DNA of 8,203 bases from UBA7396 sp964404065 (GTDB lineage: Bacteria; Patescibacteriota; Gracilibacteria; BD1-5; UBA6164): positions 1 through 8,203 of the forward strand of contig CAYOIP010000047.1 in the NCBI GenBank assembly GCA_964404065.1. The letters are read 5' to 3'. The translations under genes were made by a program, and so were the position numbers. This document shows positions 1-5,619 of the stretch, one piece after another (the stretch's first letter is position 1; each line of letters begins with the position of its first letter). The notes under the pieces were generated by a model that ran no database searches, was not told the origin of the DNA, and was given only the letters and a program-made list of their open reading frames with translations.

Positions 1-455
1 AAAGCTGGAACAACATAAGTCATAACAACCATTACTGCAATTACCAAAAATATAATTATGATAAATGGATAAGTAAGAGATCATTTTATAACTTGTTTTA
101 GTTCATATAATTTTTTTGATTCTCAAGCAAGCGAAGCAAGCGAAGCAACTAAAGTTCAAGATTTTTCTCAAGCTTCTACTATAGAAGTTTCTGACTGAGA
201 GAAAACATCTGGAAGCTTTTTCATAGCTTTATTTAAACTATCTCAAGACGAAATAAATAAAAGTAATTCATCTATTTTTTGTTTAAAATAAATATTTTTT
301 ATCCTTTTATTTACTGATTCTAACGCAGCAACTATTGTTACTCATCAATCAAGCATTATAGATAAATATTCAAAAAAATTAAATTTATCTAATAAACTAA
401 CACTTTTAAATAAATAAAATTCTTTTTCTTGAGATTTAGTTTGATTATTATTCAT
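1..455 (-). CDS. pilC: PilC/GspF-type inner-membrane platform protein, N-terminal part (cut by window edge)
   Basis: Inner-membrane platform protein of type IV pilus or type II secretion machines, which couples the assembly ATPase to pilin polymerisation. Translated with UGA as glycine, 151 residues are visible from the ATG at 455. They match the first cytoplasmic GspF domain: FFEYLSIMLDGGVTIVAALE near residues 28-47, ISSGDSLNKAM near 69-79, then SQSETSIVEAGEKSGTL. A hydrophobic membrane segment beginning around YPFIIIIFLVIAVMVV follows, and the gene is cut there by the window edge. The glycines in DGG, SSGDS, EAGEKSG and LAGES are UGA codons. A typical GspF protein has two such domains and about 350-400 residues, so more than half is missing here. 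Many family members have a longer N-terminal extension, so the short N-terminus is slightly unusual. It follows the PilO-like gene by 10 bases and is probably in the same transcript. The family assignment is firm. Whether it serves a pilus or a secretion system is inferred from the neighbours. Confidence 0.9.
126..148. repeat. short in-frame 9-bp tandem repeat in the pilC-like gene
   Basis: The unit agcaagcga occurs twice in tandem (126-134, 135-143), followed by a partial third copy. The period is three codons, so the reading frame is kept and the protein reads SLASLAG. It lies inside the GspF domain just before the membrane segment. It looks like a slippage-prone tract, not a regulatory site. 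Confidence 0.6.
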
Positions 456-465
456 ATTTTTAAAG

Positions 466-999
466 TTATTTGTATAAAACTTTTAAAGGAATTGTAACAT
501 TAAACGGCTCATTTGTTTTTCAAAGTGGATAAGAAAAATTATGAATATATAAGTTATATTTGTCAGAATTTAATAAAAAATTTAACATTTTTATCATTTC
601 ACTTTCTTGCATAAATGAAACTGATAAACTTATATCACTTTCTTTAAATCCATATTCATTTAATTTTCCTTCAGATAAAGAAATAGATTCAATTTTTACT
701 TTTCACACATTTGTGTTTGCATAATCGTAAAAATATTTAGTTAATTGGTCTTCACTAAAGTTTATTAAAAATTTATTAAAATCTATATTTTCTACTTTTC
801 AAGCATCTATATCAGTTTTGATTTTTGATAATTTTTCAAGTTCTTTTGATTTTTCTTGTAAAGTTTGTGATAATATTTCTTTTTGTTTAGTTGTATCTAA
901 AACTTGAAAATAAAAGTTTTTTGTAAAAACTATAACTACAAAAATACTTAAAAGTAAAAAGAAATAAGTTAAAAAGGTATTTTTAGATTTATTATTCAT
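466..999 (-). CDS. pilO: PilO-like pilus assembly protein
   Basis: A 177-residue membrane protein (UGA = Gly) with the architecture of PilO, the bitopic inner-membrane protein that pairs with PilN to form the alignment complex of type IV pili. It has a short lysine- and asparagine-rich cytoplasmic N-terminus and one hydrophobic helix at about residues 9-27. A predicted coiled coil follows at about 35-62 (many K, E, L and Q), then a mixed alpha/beta C-terminal domain at about 75-177. The C-terminal part contains a SLSVSFMQES strand and a helix of the kind seen in PilO-type ferredoxin-like folds. Without recoding, the frame stops after residue 66, and in-frame UGA codons fall at G67, G99 and G160. 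The start at 999 is chosen because the hydrophobic helix follows at once. It lies 22 bases after the PilN-like gene and 10 bases before the pilC-like gene. Sequence similarity is weak, so the PilO call rests on size, topology, gene order and the neighbouring GspF protein. Confidence 0.7.
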
Positions 1000-1021
1000 A
1001 TTTATTTTTTTAAAAAGTAAA

Positions 1022-1546
1022 TTATTTAATTTTAAATTTTACACTAAATTTTATATCAGTTTGTCAAACAAAAGAATCAACAAATCATAGAGAAAATATA
1101 TTATCATCGTTTTTTCTAAAATATCATACAAAATTGTTTGTTTTATCTGAAGCTAGGCTTACTGCATCACTTAAAGCAACAACATTAGTTGATAATACTC
1201 AATCTGAATAAGAAAATTCATCAAAAGAAACATTGTATTTTCTAGATAAAGAAACTAAATTACTAATGTACTCTGGAATATTTGATAAATATTTATATTT
1301 TTCTAAAAATACAGAATTTGCCATAACTAAAGTGTATAATTTCACTTTTTCATCATTGCTAATATTTTTTGTATTTTCTTCAATTTTTGAAACTTCAGAC
1401 TCTATTTTCTGAGTTTGATTTAATAAAAATCAATTATAAATATAAAGTCATACAGTTAATAAAAGGACAAAAACAAAAATTCAAATAGAAACATACAAAG
1501 ATGTATTTGCCTTATTTAAAGTATTACTTTCGCTTGTAGTAATCAT
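1022..1546 (-). CDS. pilN: PilN-like pilus assembly protein
   Basis: A 174-residue single-pass membrane protein. The first 17 residues are polar, a hydrophobic helix spans about 18-42 (LYVSIGIFVFVLLLTVGLYI), and a coiled coil follows at about 43-65 (QTQKIESEVSKIEENTKN). The rest is a small soluble domain ending in a strand-rich stretch (DIKFSVKFKIK). This is the plan of PilN, which binds PilM through its N-terminus and PilO through its outer domain. The typical INLLP-like PilM-binding motif of PilN is not obvious, so PilN and PilO could be exchanged here or both be divergent PilN/PilO-like proteins. Seven in-frame UGA codons are read as glycine, two of them in the membrane helix. It is preceded by its own plausible promoter (1579-1607) and followed by the PilO-like gene after 22 bases. 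No PilM is visible in the window. Confidence 0.62.
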
Positions 1547-1578
1547 AAAATAATAAGTTAATAATAAATTACCACTCT

Positions 1579-1607
1579 ATATTAACACAAATCTAAAATA
1601 TTTGCAA
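1579..1607 (-). promoter_or_regulatory. putative promoter of the pilN-pilO-pilC operon
   Basis: On the minus strand, TTGCAA (1602-1607) is separated by 17 bases from TAATAT (1579-1584), a good sigma-70-like pair. The expected transcript start near 1572 gives a leader of about 26 bases before the ATG at 1546. It fills the 78-base gap after the T4SS-pilin-like gene, so the pilN group can be transcribed apart from that gene. In such an AT-rich sequence chance matches are common. Confidence 0.4.
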
Positions 1608-1624
1608 AAAACAAGATATTTTTA

Positions 1625-2050
1625 TTATTGAGAAATAGTAACAACTTTAATTAACCAAGCAACTATCCCGTAAGCAAGCCACATAATAACAATTCAAATT
1701 AAAACTGAAACAATTGTAGTTTTTGATTTTTTTGTTCATTCTTCACCTCAAGCTGAAGTAAGTAAATTAAATCATGCATAAATTATATAAATAACAGCGA
1801 CTATTGAAACAAATGAAAGTAGATATTTTATAACATCTTGAATATATTCTGAAGCTTTTCTATCTTTTTCAATATCTTTTAAGTCGTTTTTTACAATTTG
1901 AGTTCATTTATTTAAGGAACATTCATCATCTTGACAATAAATTACATCAGAATTATCTCTAAAAATATCTAAAATCGGGTCAGCTTTAGCAAAAGAAAAA
2001 GAAGATAAGAATGTAGAAAATAAAACTAAAAATAAAAGTATTTTTTTCAT
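1625..2050 (-). CDS. T4SS-pilin-like (VirB2/TrbC-like) small secreted membrane protein
   Basis: A 141-residue protein with a cleavable-looking signal peptide: MKK, a hydrophobic core at about residues 4-20, then FAKAD with a likely cut near residue 23. A polar region with two cysteines (C39 and C44, in CQDDEC) follows, then two membrane helices at about 76-98 and 112-134. These are joined by a short loop with the TSAGGEEGTKKSK pattern. This layout, with a loop rich in G, E and K between the helices, is that of the VirB2/TrbC-like T4SS-pilin family, common in Candidate Phyla Radiation genomes and often annotated simply as pilin. Several of the glycines (in KGT, YAGF, SAGGEEGT, VLIGI) are UGA. 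The start at 2050 is preferred over an upstream ATG at 2107 because it opens directly on the signal peptide. It precedes the PilN-like gene by 78 bases. Whether it takes part in the same apparatus is not shown. Confidence 0.72.
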
Positions 2051-2080
2051 AAAAAAGTAATTAAAAGTAAAATTTGAGTT

Positions 2081-2107
2081 ATTATAAGAAATATTTAAAA
2101 AATACAA
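2081..2107 (-). promoter_or_regulatory. putative promoter of the T4SS-pilin-like gene
   Basis: On the minus strand, TTGTAT (2102-2107) lies 15 bases before a perfect TATAAT (2081-2086). A one-base shift of the -35 box gives TTTGTA with a 16-base spacer. The transcript start would fall near 2074, about 24 bases before the ATG at 2050. The -10 box is consensus and the -35 box moderate. Confidence 0.45.
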
Positions 2108-2144
2108 AATAAATAAATTTCTATTTAATTTTAAACTAAATTTA

Positions 2145-2172
2145 TTTTACTTTTATATTTCTTGTATATAAT
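2145..2172 (+). promoter_or_regulatory. putative plus-strand promoter of the hairpin-rich RNA
   Basis: A perfect TATAAT at 2167-2172 is preceded 16 bases upstream by TTTTAC (2145-2150), a weak -35 box. The predicted start is near 2178-2180, exactly where the first hairpin of the structured region begins. No protein-coding gene lies downstream on this strand, so if the promoter is real its product is non-coding or a very short peptide. Confidence 0.4.
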
Positions 2173-2177
2173 ATTTT

Positions 2178-2332
2178 AGCTTTCTTTTTAGAAAGTTTAT
2201 ATCTTACTTTATTAACACTTTTATTATGGTGTTATATTTAAAACTTCCAATATGGAAGTGATATGTTCTTGAAATTAAAGTTATCAAGAACAAGAAAATG
2301 AAAAAGAGGTGCTAGAACACCTCTTTTTCTTA
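2178..2332 (+). ncRNA. candidate structured non-coding RNA with five consecutive hairpins
   Basis: I do not recognise this RNA. Five hairpins follow each other with little spacing. H1 pairs 2178-2185 with 2190-2197 (8 bp including one G-U, loop TTTT). H2 pairs 2213-2218 with 2229-2234 (6 bp). H3 pairs 2243-2249 with 2253-2259 (7 bp, loop ATA). H4 pairs 2264-2272 with 2284-2292 (9 bp). H5 pairs 2300-2311 with 2318-2329 (12 bp, loop CTAGAA) and ends in a T-run like an intrinsic terminator. A TATAAT box ends at 2172, just before H1. The stretch holds no convincing protein gene. It lies between two minus-strand genes, so plus-strand transcription would make it free-standing. Since inverted repeats read the same on both strands, it could instead be a minus-strand 3' or 5' untranslated region between the PrsW gene and the pilin-like gene. 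It resembles no 6S, SRP, tmRNA or RNase P motif that I can identify. Confidence 0.45.
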
Positions 2333-2345
2333 TATCTTACTTTAT
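2197..2345. repeat. 16-bp direct repeat bracketing the structured region
   Basis: The 16-mer ttatatcttactttat occurs exactly at 2197-2212 and again at 2330-2345, a period of 133 bases. The copies enclose hairpins H2 to H5. A shorter shared string, tatggaag, follows each copy at some distance (2251-2258 and 2353-2360). The repeat could be a target duplication around a small inserted element, the remains of a tandem duplication, or paired protein-binding sites. Confidence 0.6.
2300..2333. terminator. strong intrinsic terminator, probably bidirectional
   Basis: A perfect 12-bp stem (gaaaaagaggtg, 2300-2311, with its complement at 2318-2329) has a 6-base loop. The A-rich and T-rich lower arms supply a T-run on either strand. 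On the minus strand it would end the PrsW transcript, whose stop codon is at 2417-2419. On the plus strand it would end the candidate RNA. Confidence 0.75.
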
Positions 2346-2416
2346 CCTCCTATATGGAAGACACAAATATTTTATACAAAAAGAATTAAAAAGCAAATTT
2401 TTTCATAATTTTAACA
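2346..2416. other. short gene-free stretch after the structured RNA
   Basis: It completes the 366-base gene-free region 2051-2416, the rest of which holds the promoters, hairpins and repeat listed separately. It contains a CCTCCT (2346-2351) and a second tatggaag (2353-2360), and is otherwise featureless AT-rich sequence leading to the stop codon of the PrsW gene. I see no further gene here. Confidence 0.5.
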
Positions 2417-3391
2417 CTATTCCCTATAAAATATATAAGTTAAATAAAAATATCATCAAATCAAGTATAAAAATACAAAAACAGTTAAATCAAAAGTCAG
2501 AAAAATATCAAAAATTGAATGCAAAAAAATTGATAATAAAAATCAAGTTAATAAAACTTTTATAAATTCTTTGTTAAAATTTGTTTTGTATTTCATATAA
2601 ACAAGCGAAAAATAATAAGCAAAAACGCTAGAGCAAATTATATGTAAAAATACAGAAAAAATATTTCTTGAAAAAAAAGTAACAACTAGTTGTTTTCCAA
2701 AAGCATATTTTTCATACAAAGAATTAAAATACAAAATATTTTCAACAAACGAAAATCACAAAGCTATAAAAATCGCATACAAAACTCATTCTGAGACAGA
2801 GTTTATAGATAAATTTTTAGAATAATTAAAACAAAAAAACTTTGATAATTCTTCCAAAATTGCAATTATCAAATAATAAAAAATAACTAATTTAAAAGAG
2901 TTAAAAATGATATTTCAAAAACTAAGTCATGAATCAAAGTAAAAATCAAGTTTTTCAAAGTGTAGAAAAAATGAATTTAAAAAGTAAAAAAATATTCAAA
3001 TGATAAAAAAATAAAGTAAAAATAAAAAATAATTTTGGACATAAATTAAAAGTTTTTCTCTAAAGTTTGGAAACAAAAAAAATGAAATAAATGGAATTAT
3101 TGAGAGTAATAAAAGTATTGAAGCAAATGATAAAAAAATTCATCCCAAACTAGAAAATCATGTAATTTGAGAGATAAATGAAAAAATATTCAAAAATAAA
3201 AAGTTTGTTTTTGTAATAAAATCATCCAAAAATAAAACTGGAATAACTGACAGAGCTCAAGCCAAAATTCAAACAAAAAATCTTTTTTTATTAAATTCTC
3301 TATCATCAAAATAACTAAATAAATAACCCCAAATAATTATTGGAATAAATGAAATGAAAGCAAGAAATGTCCAAGTTAAAATATTATTCAT
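2417..3391 (-). CDS. prsW: PrsW-family intramembrane protease
   Basis: A 324-residue, very hydrophobic protein with roughly eight membrane helices. It shows the PrsW motif set in order: ILEELSK with E180, E181 and K184; LGFSFVEN with E217 and N218; FLH with H250; and HSIFD with H291 and D295. PrsW is a glutamate-dependent intramembrane peptidase in the CAAX-protease superfamily. In Bacillus it cuts the anti-sigma factor RsiW, but here the substrate is unknown and no anti-sigma gene is nearby. The N-terminal half (residues 1-150) has four or so helices and no recognisable motif. Ten or more UGA codons are read as glycine, including the G of the GFSFVEN motif and that of the EGVLYA stretch before it. 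It appears to be a single-gene unit, with terminators on both sides (3446-3494 and 2300-2333) and its own -10 box at 3401-3406. The family call is firm. Confidence 0.87.
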
Positions 3392-3400
3392 AATTTAGAT

Positions 3401-3406
3401 ATTATA
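3401..3406 (-). promoter_or_regulatory. -10 box of the PrsW gene, suggesting a leaderless or near-leaderless mRNA
   Basis: A perfect TATAAT (minus strand, preceded by TTTTTG) ends only 9 bases before the PrsW start codon at 3389-3391. Transcription would begin near 3391-3395, leaving zero to a few leader bases. No clear -35 box stands at the right distance; the nearest T-rich match lies 14 bases upstream. There is no Shine-Dalgarno sequence. Confidence 0.4.
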
Positions 3407-3445
3407 CAAAAATATTAAAGAACAAAAAGATTTGCTTGAAAAATT

Positions 3446-3494
3446 AAAAAATTCTAGCGAGTCCTGCTATATTGCAGGATGAGTGAATTTTTTT
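3446..3494. terminator. intrinsic terminator after the murA gene row
   Basis: An inner stem TCCTGC/GCAGGA (3462-3467 with 3474-3479, loop TATATT) lies inside an outer A/T stem aaaaaattc/gaatttttt (3446-3454 with 3485-3493), with a few unpaired bases between. The T-run on the minus strand lies after the stem, 35 bases beyond the stop of the small membrane protein gene. It would work on either strand and separates that gene row from the PrsW gene. Confidence 0.7.
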
Positions 3495-3528
3495 ATTTTG
3501 AATGCAAAAATTAAAGTTATTTCATATT

Positions 3529-3729
3529 TTAATCTTTATATATTTTATAATTTCAAAACTTCACATAATTCTCATCTTTGTTTTTTGATTTTGAAAAAAT
3601 AAAAAATCTTGCAAATAATATATTTAATCAAAAAAACAACAAAAGTCCTCATAGAATATATGCAATTATTTGAGGATAAACAATTATTATAATTCAAGAA
3701 ATCACAAGTAAAATTCAAAATGCTGACAT
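3529..3729 (-). CDS. small two-helix membrane protein (DUF3096-like)
   Basis: A 66-residue protein with two hydrophobic helices, about residues 3-20 (ILLVISGIIIIVYPQII) and 22-43 (AYILGGLLLFFGLNILFARF), followed by a lysine-rich cytoplasmic tail. The pattern of a glycine-containing helix, a short turn with YP, then a second glycine-rich helix resembles the small DUF3096-type membrane proteins, which have no known function. With the standard code it would break at several points, since most of its glycines are UGA. It begins 22 bases after the murA stop and is followed by the terminator at 3446-3494, so it is probably the last gene of the murA transcript. Gene reality is supported by the consistent frame, the clean membrane pattern and the close fit to the operon. 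The family label is tentative. Confidence 0.6.
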
Positions 3730-3751
3730 AGTTTATAGGTTAAAAACTAAA

Positions 3752-5011
3752 CTACTCTTTCACAACCTCAATTTTTGCTCCAAGTTTTTGTAATTTTTCC
3801 ACAAAGTTTTCATATCATCTTTCTATGTATTCTATTTTTGTTACGCGTGTTTCACCTTCTGCAATCAGTCAAGCAATTACCATAGCTGCTCAAGCTCTTA
3901 AATCCCAAGAAGTAACTTCTGATCATTTCAAATCCATTTTTCAAAAAATCATTGCTTCGTGAGGGTTTAAAATCGCTGTATGTCATCTCATTTTATCAAG
4001 TTCAACTAAGAAATTTAGTCTTCATTCAAAAAGTATTTCATGCATTTTTGAAACTCAATCAGCTTGCGTCATCAAAATCATAAATGGTGACCCGACATCA
4101 GTTGGAAATCCAGGAAAAATATTTGTTTGAACATTAACAGCCTTTAAATTTTCGCTTCTATAAACTCTAAGGATATCTCATCATAAATCTTCTAGTTTTA
4201 CTCATGCTTCTTTTAACTTCGCAATAAAACTATATAAATCCTCTATTCTAGCATTTTTTATATCAATAAATTCTTTTGAAGCTAATGCTCAAAGTACCAT
4301 AAAAGTTCAAGACTCTATATAATCTGAAATCACGCTTGCTTCTACTTCTTTTTTTAGCTCTTTAACTCAAGATATAATAATTGTGTGATTGTATCTAATT
4401 TTTATATCTGCTCAAGCAATTCTTAAAAAATCTATTAAATTCATAACGTGTGGTTCAATTGCAGCAAGTTCAATAGTTGTAATTCAAGGTCTTAAAACAT
4501 TTGCAACAATTAAATTTTCAGTTGAAGTAACTCAAAATCAAGCATTAATTACTACATCTCAAGAATTTGGTTTCCCAGTAATTTTTATATTTGAGTCTAG
4601 AGTTTTATAATCATATCAAATAGCCCTTAATCAGTTTAAATGCGCGTCAATTGGTCTTTTTCCTATACTACATCATCCAGGAAAAGGGATAGAAATATTT
4701 CAAAAATAATGCAAAATTGGACTTAAAAGCAAAATTGAAGCTCTTATTTTTTTTATCATATCAACATTCATTCATGAAATATCAAGATGAGTTGTATCAA
4801 GATATAGAGTATTTCAGTCAAATTTATGTGTTGCTCAAATAGTTCAAATAATCTCTAAAAAAGTTAAAACGTCTCCGATTTTAGGAACATTATGAAGTTT
4901 TATTTTTCAGCGAACAAGAAGTGTTGCAGCTAGAATCGGTAATGCTGCATTTTTACTTCAACTTATTTTTACTTCTCCAGATAAATCTTTGGAAGTTTGG
5001 ATTTTATACAT
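3752..5011 (-). CDS. murA: UDP-N-acetylglucosamine 1-carboxyvinyltransferase (MurA)
   Basis: A cytoplasmic enzyme that transfers enolpyruvate from phosphoenolpyruvate to UDP-N-acetylglucosamine, the first committed step of peptidoglycan synthesis. The protein has 419 residues, the same length as E. coli MurA. Key residues are all present: K20 and N21 in SGSKNAALPI; the catalytic cysteine C114 in PGGCSIGKRP, with R119; the base D305 in GFPTD; R372 in DLRAGAA; and R398 in ERGYE. Since the active-site residue is cysteine and not aspartate, the enzyme should be of the fosfomycin-sensitive type (inference). About 29 glycines are encoded by UGA against about ten by GGN, and several UGA codons stand at invariant glycines. 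The gene lies 23 bases after the toxin gene and 22 bases before a small membrane protein gene on the same strand. It probably shares their transcript, though a separate promoter inside the toxin gene cannot be excluded. No Shine-Dalgarno sequence precedes the ATG. Confidence 0.97.
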
Positions 5012-5034
5012 TTTTTTAAAATTATAAATTAAAA

Positions 5035-5280
5035 TTAACTATGGTCATCTATATAAAAAACTTTTAGAATATTGTTTTCTACTCTACACCAAGCTCTGTA
5101 TTGTTTATTTATTCTGAAATAATATATCAAGTCTTTTTTAGGTTCTCTTAATTTAAAATCAACTTGTTTTAAATATCATTTAAGTATAAACTTTTTAGCT
5201 TTTATATATTGTTTTTCAAGTTTTCTAGTTTTTATAAATTCTATTGATTTATTATTTATCAAAATTTTTTCAATATTCAT
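5035..5280 (-). CDS. RelE/ParE-superfamily toxin
   Basis: An 81-residue protein resembling the RelE/ParE/HigB toxins, which cut mRNA on the ribosome or poison gyrase. A basic, helical N-terminal half (many K, including RKLEKQYIKAKKF) is followed by a C-terminal sheet pattern: DLIYYFRINKQYRAWCRVE, then ILKVFYIDDHS. The RINKQYRAWCRVE strand pair and the terminal FYIDDH are typical of RelE-type toxins. The sequence alone does not settle whether it is an mRNA interferase or a ParE-like gyrase inhibitor. One UGA glycine (residue 35, KGY) lies in the turn before the sheet. The ATG at 5280 is preferred to an upstream in-frame ATG at 5361, because the longer form would run far into the antitoxin gene in another frame. 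It follows the antitoxin-like gene by 7 bases and precedes murA by 23 bases. Confidence 0.8.
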
Positions 5281-5287
5281 AACAAAA

Positions 5288-5488
5288 TTAATAATCAATA
5301 AATTCTTCTTTAAAACTTTCTTTATAAGCTTTTTGAACTTCTTTGCTAGTATCTGAAACATTTACACTAAAAAGCTCTATATCATCACTATCAACTTCTT
5401 GTTTCAAAAAACTCATGAATTTTAATTTCAATTCATAACTTGAATATTTACTCAAAATTTTTTTGTCATCTATTGTTAAAGTTATCAT
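5288..5488 (-). CDS. putative antitoxin of the RelE/ParE-like toxin
   Basis: A 66-residue acidic protein lying 7 bases before the toxin gene. It begins with a strand-like MITLTIDD, continues with a predicted helix around residues 17-32 (SYELKLKFMSFLKQEV), and ends in an acidic, likely unfolded tail rich in E, D and K. This is the usual plan of a type II antitoxin: an N-terminal DNA-binding or dimerisation part and a C-terminal toxin-binding tail. I cannot assign it to a named antitoxin family from sequence alone, and its role is inferred mainly from position, size and charge. It contains no UGA codon. An 11-bp inverted repeat beginning 3 bases upstream of its ATG is a likely self-regulation operator. 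Confidence 0.7.
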   Translation of the reverse strand: MITLTIDDKKILSKYSSYELKLKFMSFLKQEVDSDDIELFSVNVSDTSKEVQKAYKESFKEEFIDY

Positions 5489-5490
5489 AT

Positions 5491-5517
5491 TTTTAGATTT
5501 AAAAACTAAGTCTAAAA
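5491..5517. promoter_or_regulatory. inverted repeat, likely operator of the toxin-antitoxin operon
   Basis: Arms TTTTAGATTTA (5491-5501) and TAAGTCTAAAA (5507-5517) are complementary over 11 bp with one mismatch and are separated by 5 bases. The site lies between the antitoxin start codon (5486-5488) and the candidate promoter. Type II antitoxins usually bind such palindromes to repress their own operon, so this is the expected operator position. Confidence 0.55.
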
Positions 5518-5518
5518 G

Positions 5519-5546
5519 ATATTAATTATTTTTTATAATTTTTCAA
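5519..5546 (-). promoter_or_regulatory. putative promoter of the antitoxin-toxin-murA row
   Basis: On the minus strand, TTGAAA (5541-5546) is separated by 16 bases from TAATAT (5519-5524). The start would fall near 5512, inside the inverted repeat at 5491-5517, which suits repression by a bound antitoxin. The match is moderate and the region is AT-rich. Confidence 0.35.
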
Positions 5547-5553
5547 AGATTTA

Positions 5554-5581
5554 TTGCAAAAAAAATATTTTTTATTATATT
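5554..5581 (+). promoter_or_regulatory. putative promoter of the PP2C-like membrane protein gene
   Basis: TTGCAA (5554-5559) is separated by 16 bases from TATATT (5576-5581), giving a start near 5588 and a leader of about 32 bases. A second, perfect TATAAT at 5606-5611 stands so close to the ATG (5620) that it would give a leaderless mRNA, but it has only a weak -35 box. It is divergent from the antitoxin promoter. Confidence 0.38.
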
Positions 5582-5619
5582 AAAATTTAGAAATTCATTA
5601 ATATTTATAATTATTTTTT

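Noticed and set aside
126..148. The 9-bp tandem repeat as a CRISPR or phase-variation tract
   Set aside because: There are only two full copies, the period is a multiple of three and it lies in the middle of a conserved domain, so it cannot switch the frame and has no spacers.
2226..2315. A possible 29-codon plus-strand peptide gene inside the hairpin region (starts MVLYLKLPIWKG under code 25)
   Set aside because: It is short and has no ribosome-binding signal or recognisable motif. It runs through three hairpins and ends inside the terminator loop, so chance is the simplest explanation.
2346..2351. CCTCCT next to the candidate RNA as an anti-Shine-Dalgarno-like element
   Set aside because: It lies beyond the terminator T-run, and these genes do not use Shine-Dalgarno sequences, so a pairing role is not supported.
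4389..4610. A 73-codon plus-strand open frame inside the murA region
   Set aside because: It is the antisense shadow of MurA, which is certain on the minus strand with all catalytic residues intact.
5176..5361. Longer version of the toxin starting at 5361
   Set aside because: It would overlap the antitoxin gene by about 70 bases in another frame, and its added N-terminus is a plain lysine/leucine-rich stretch. The ATG at 5280 gives a normal toxin length.
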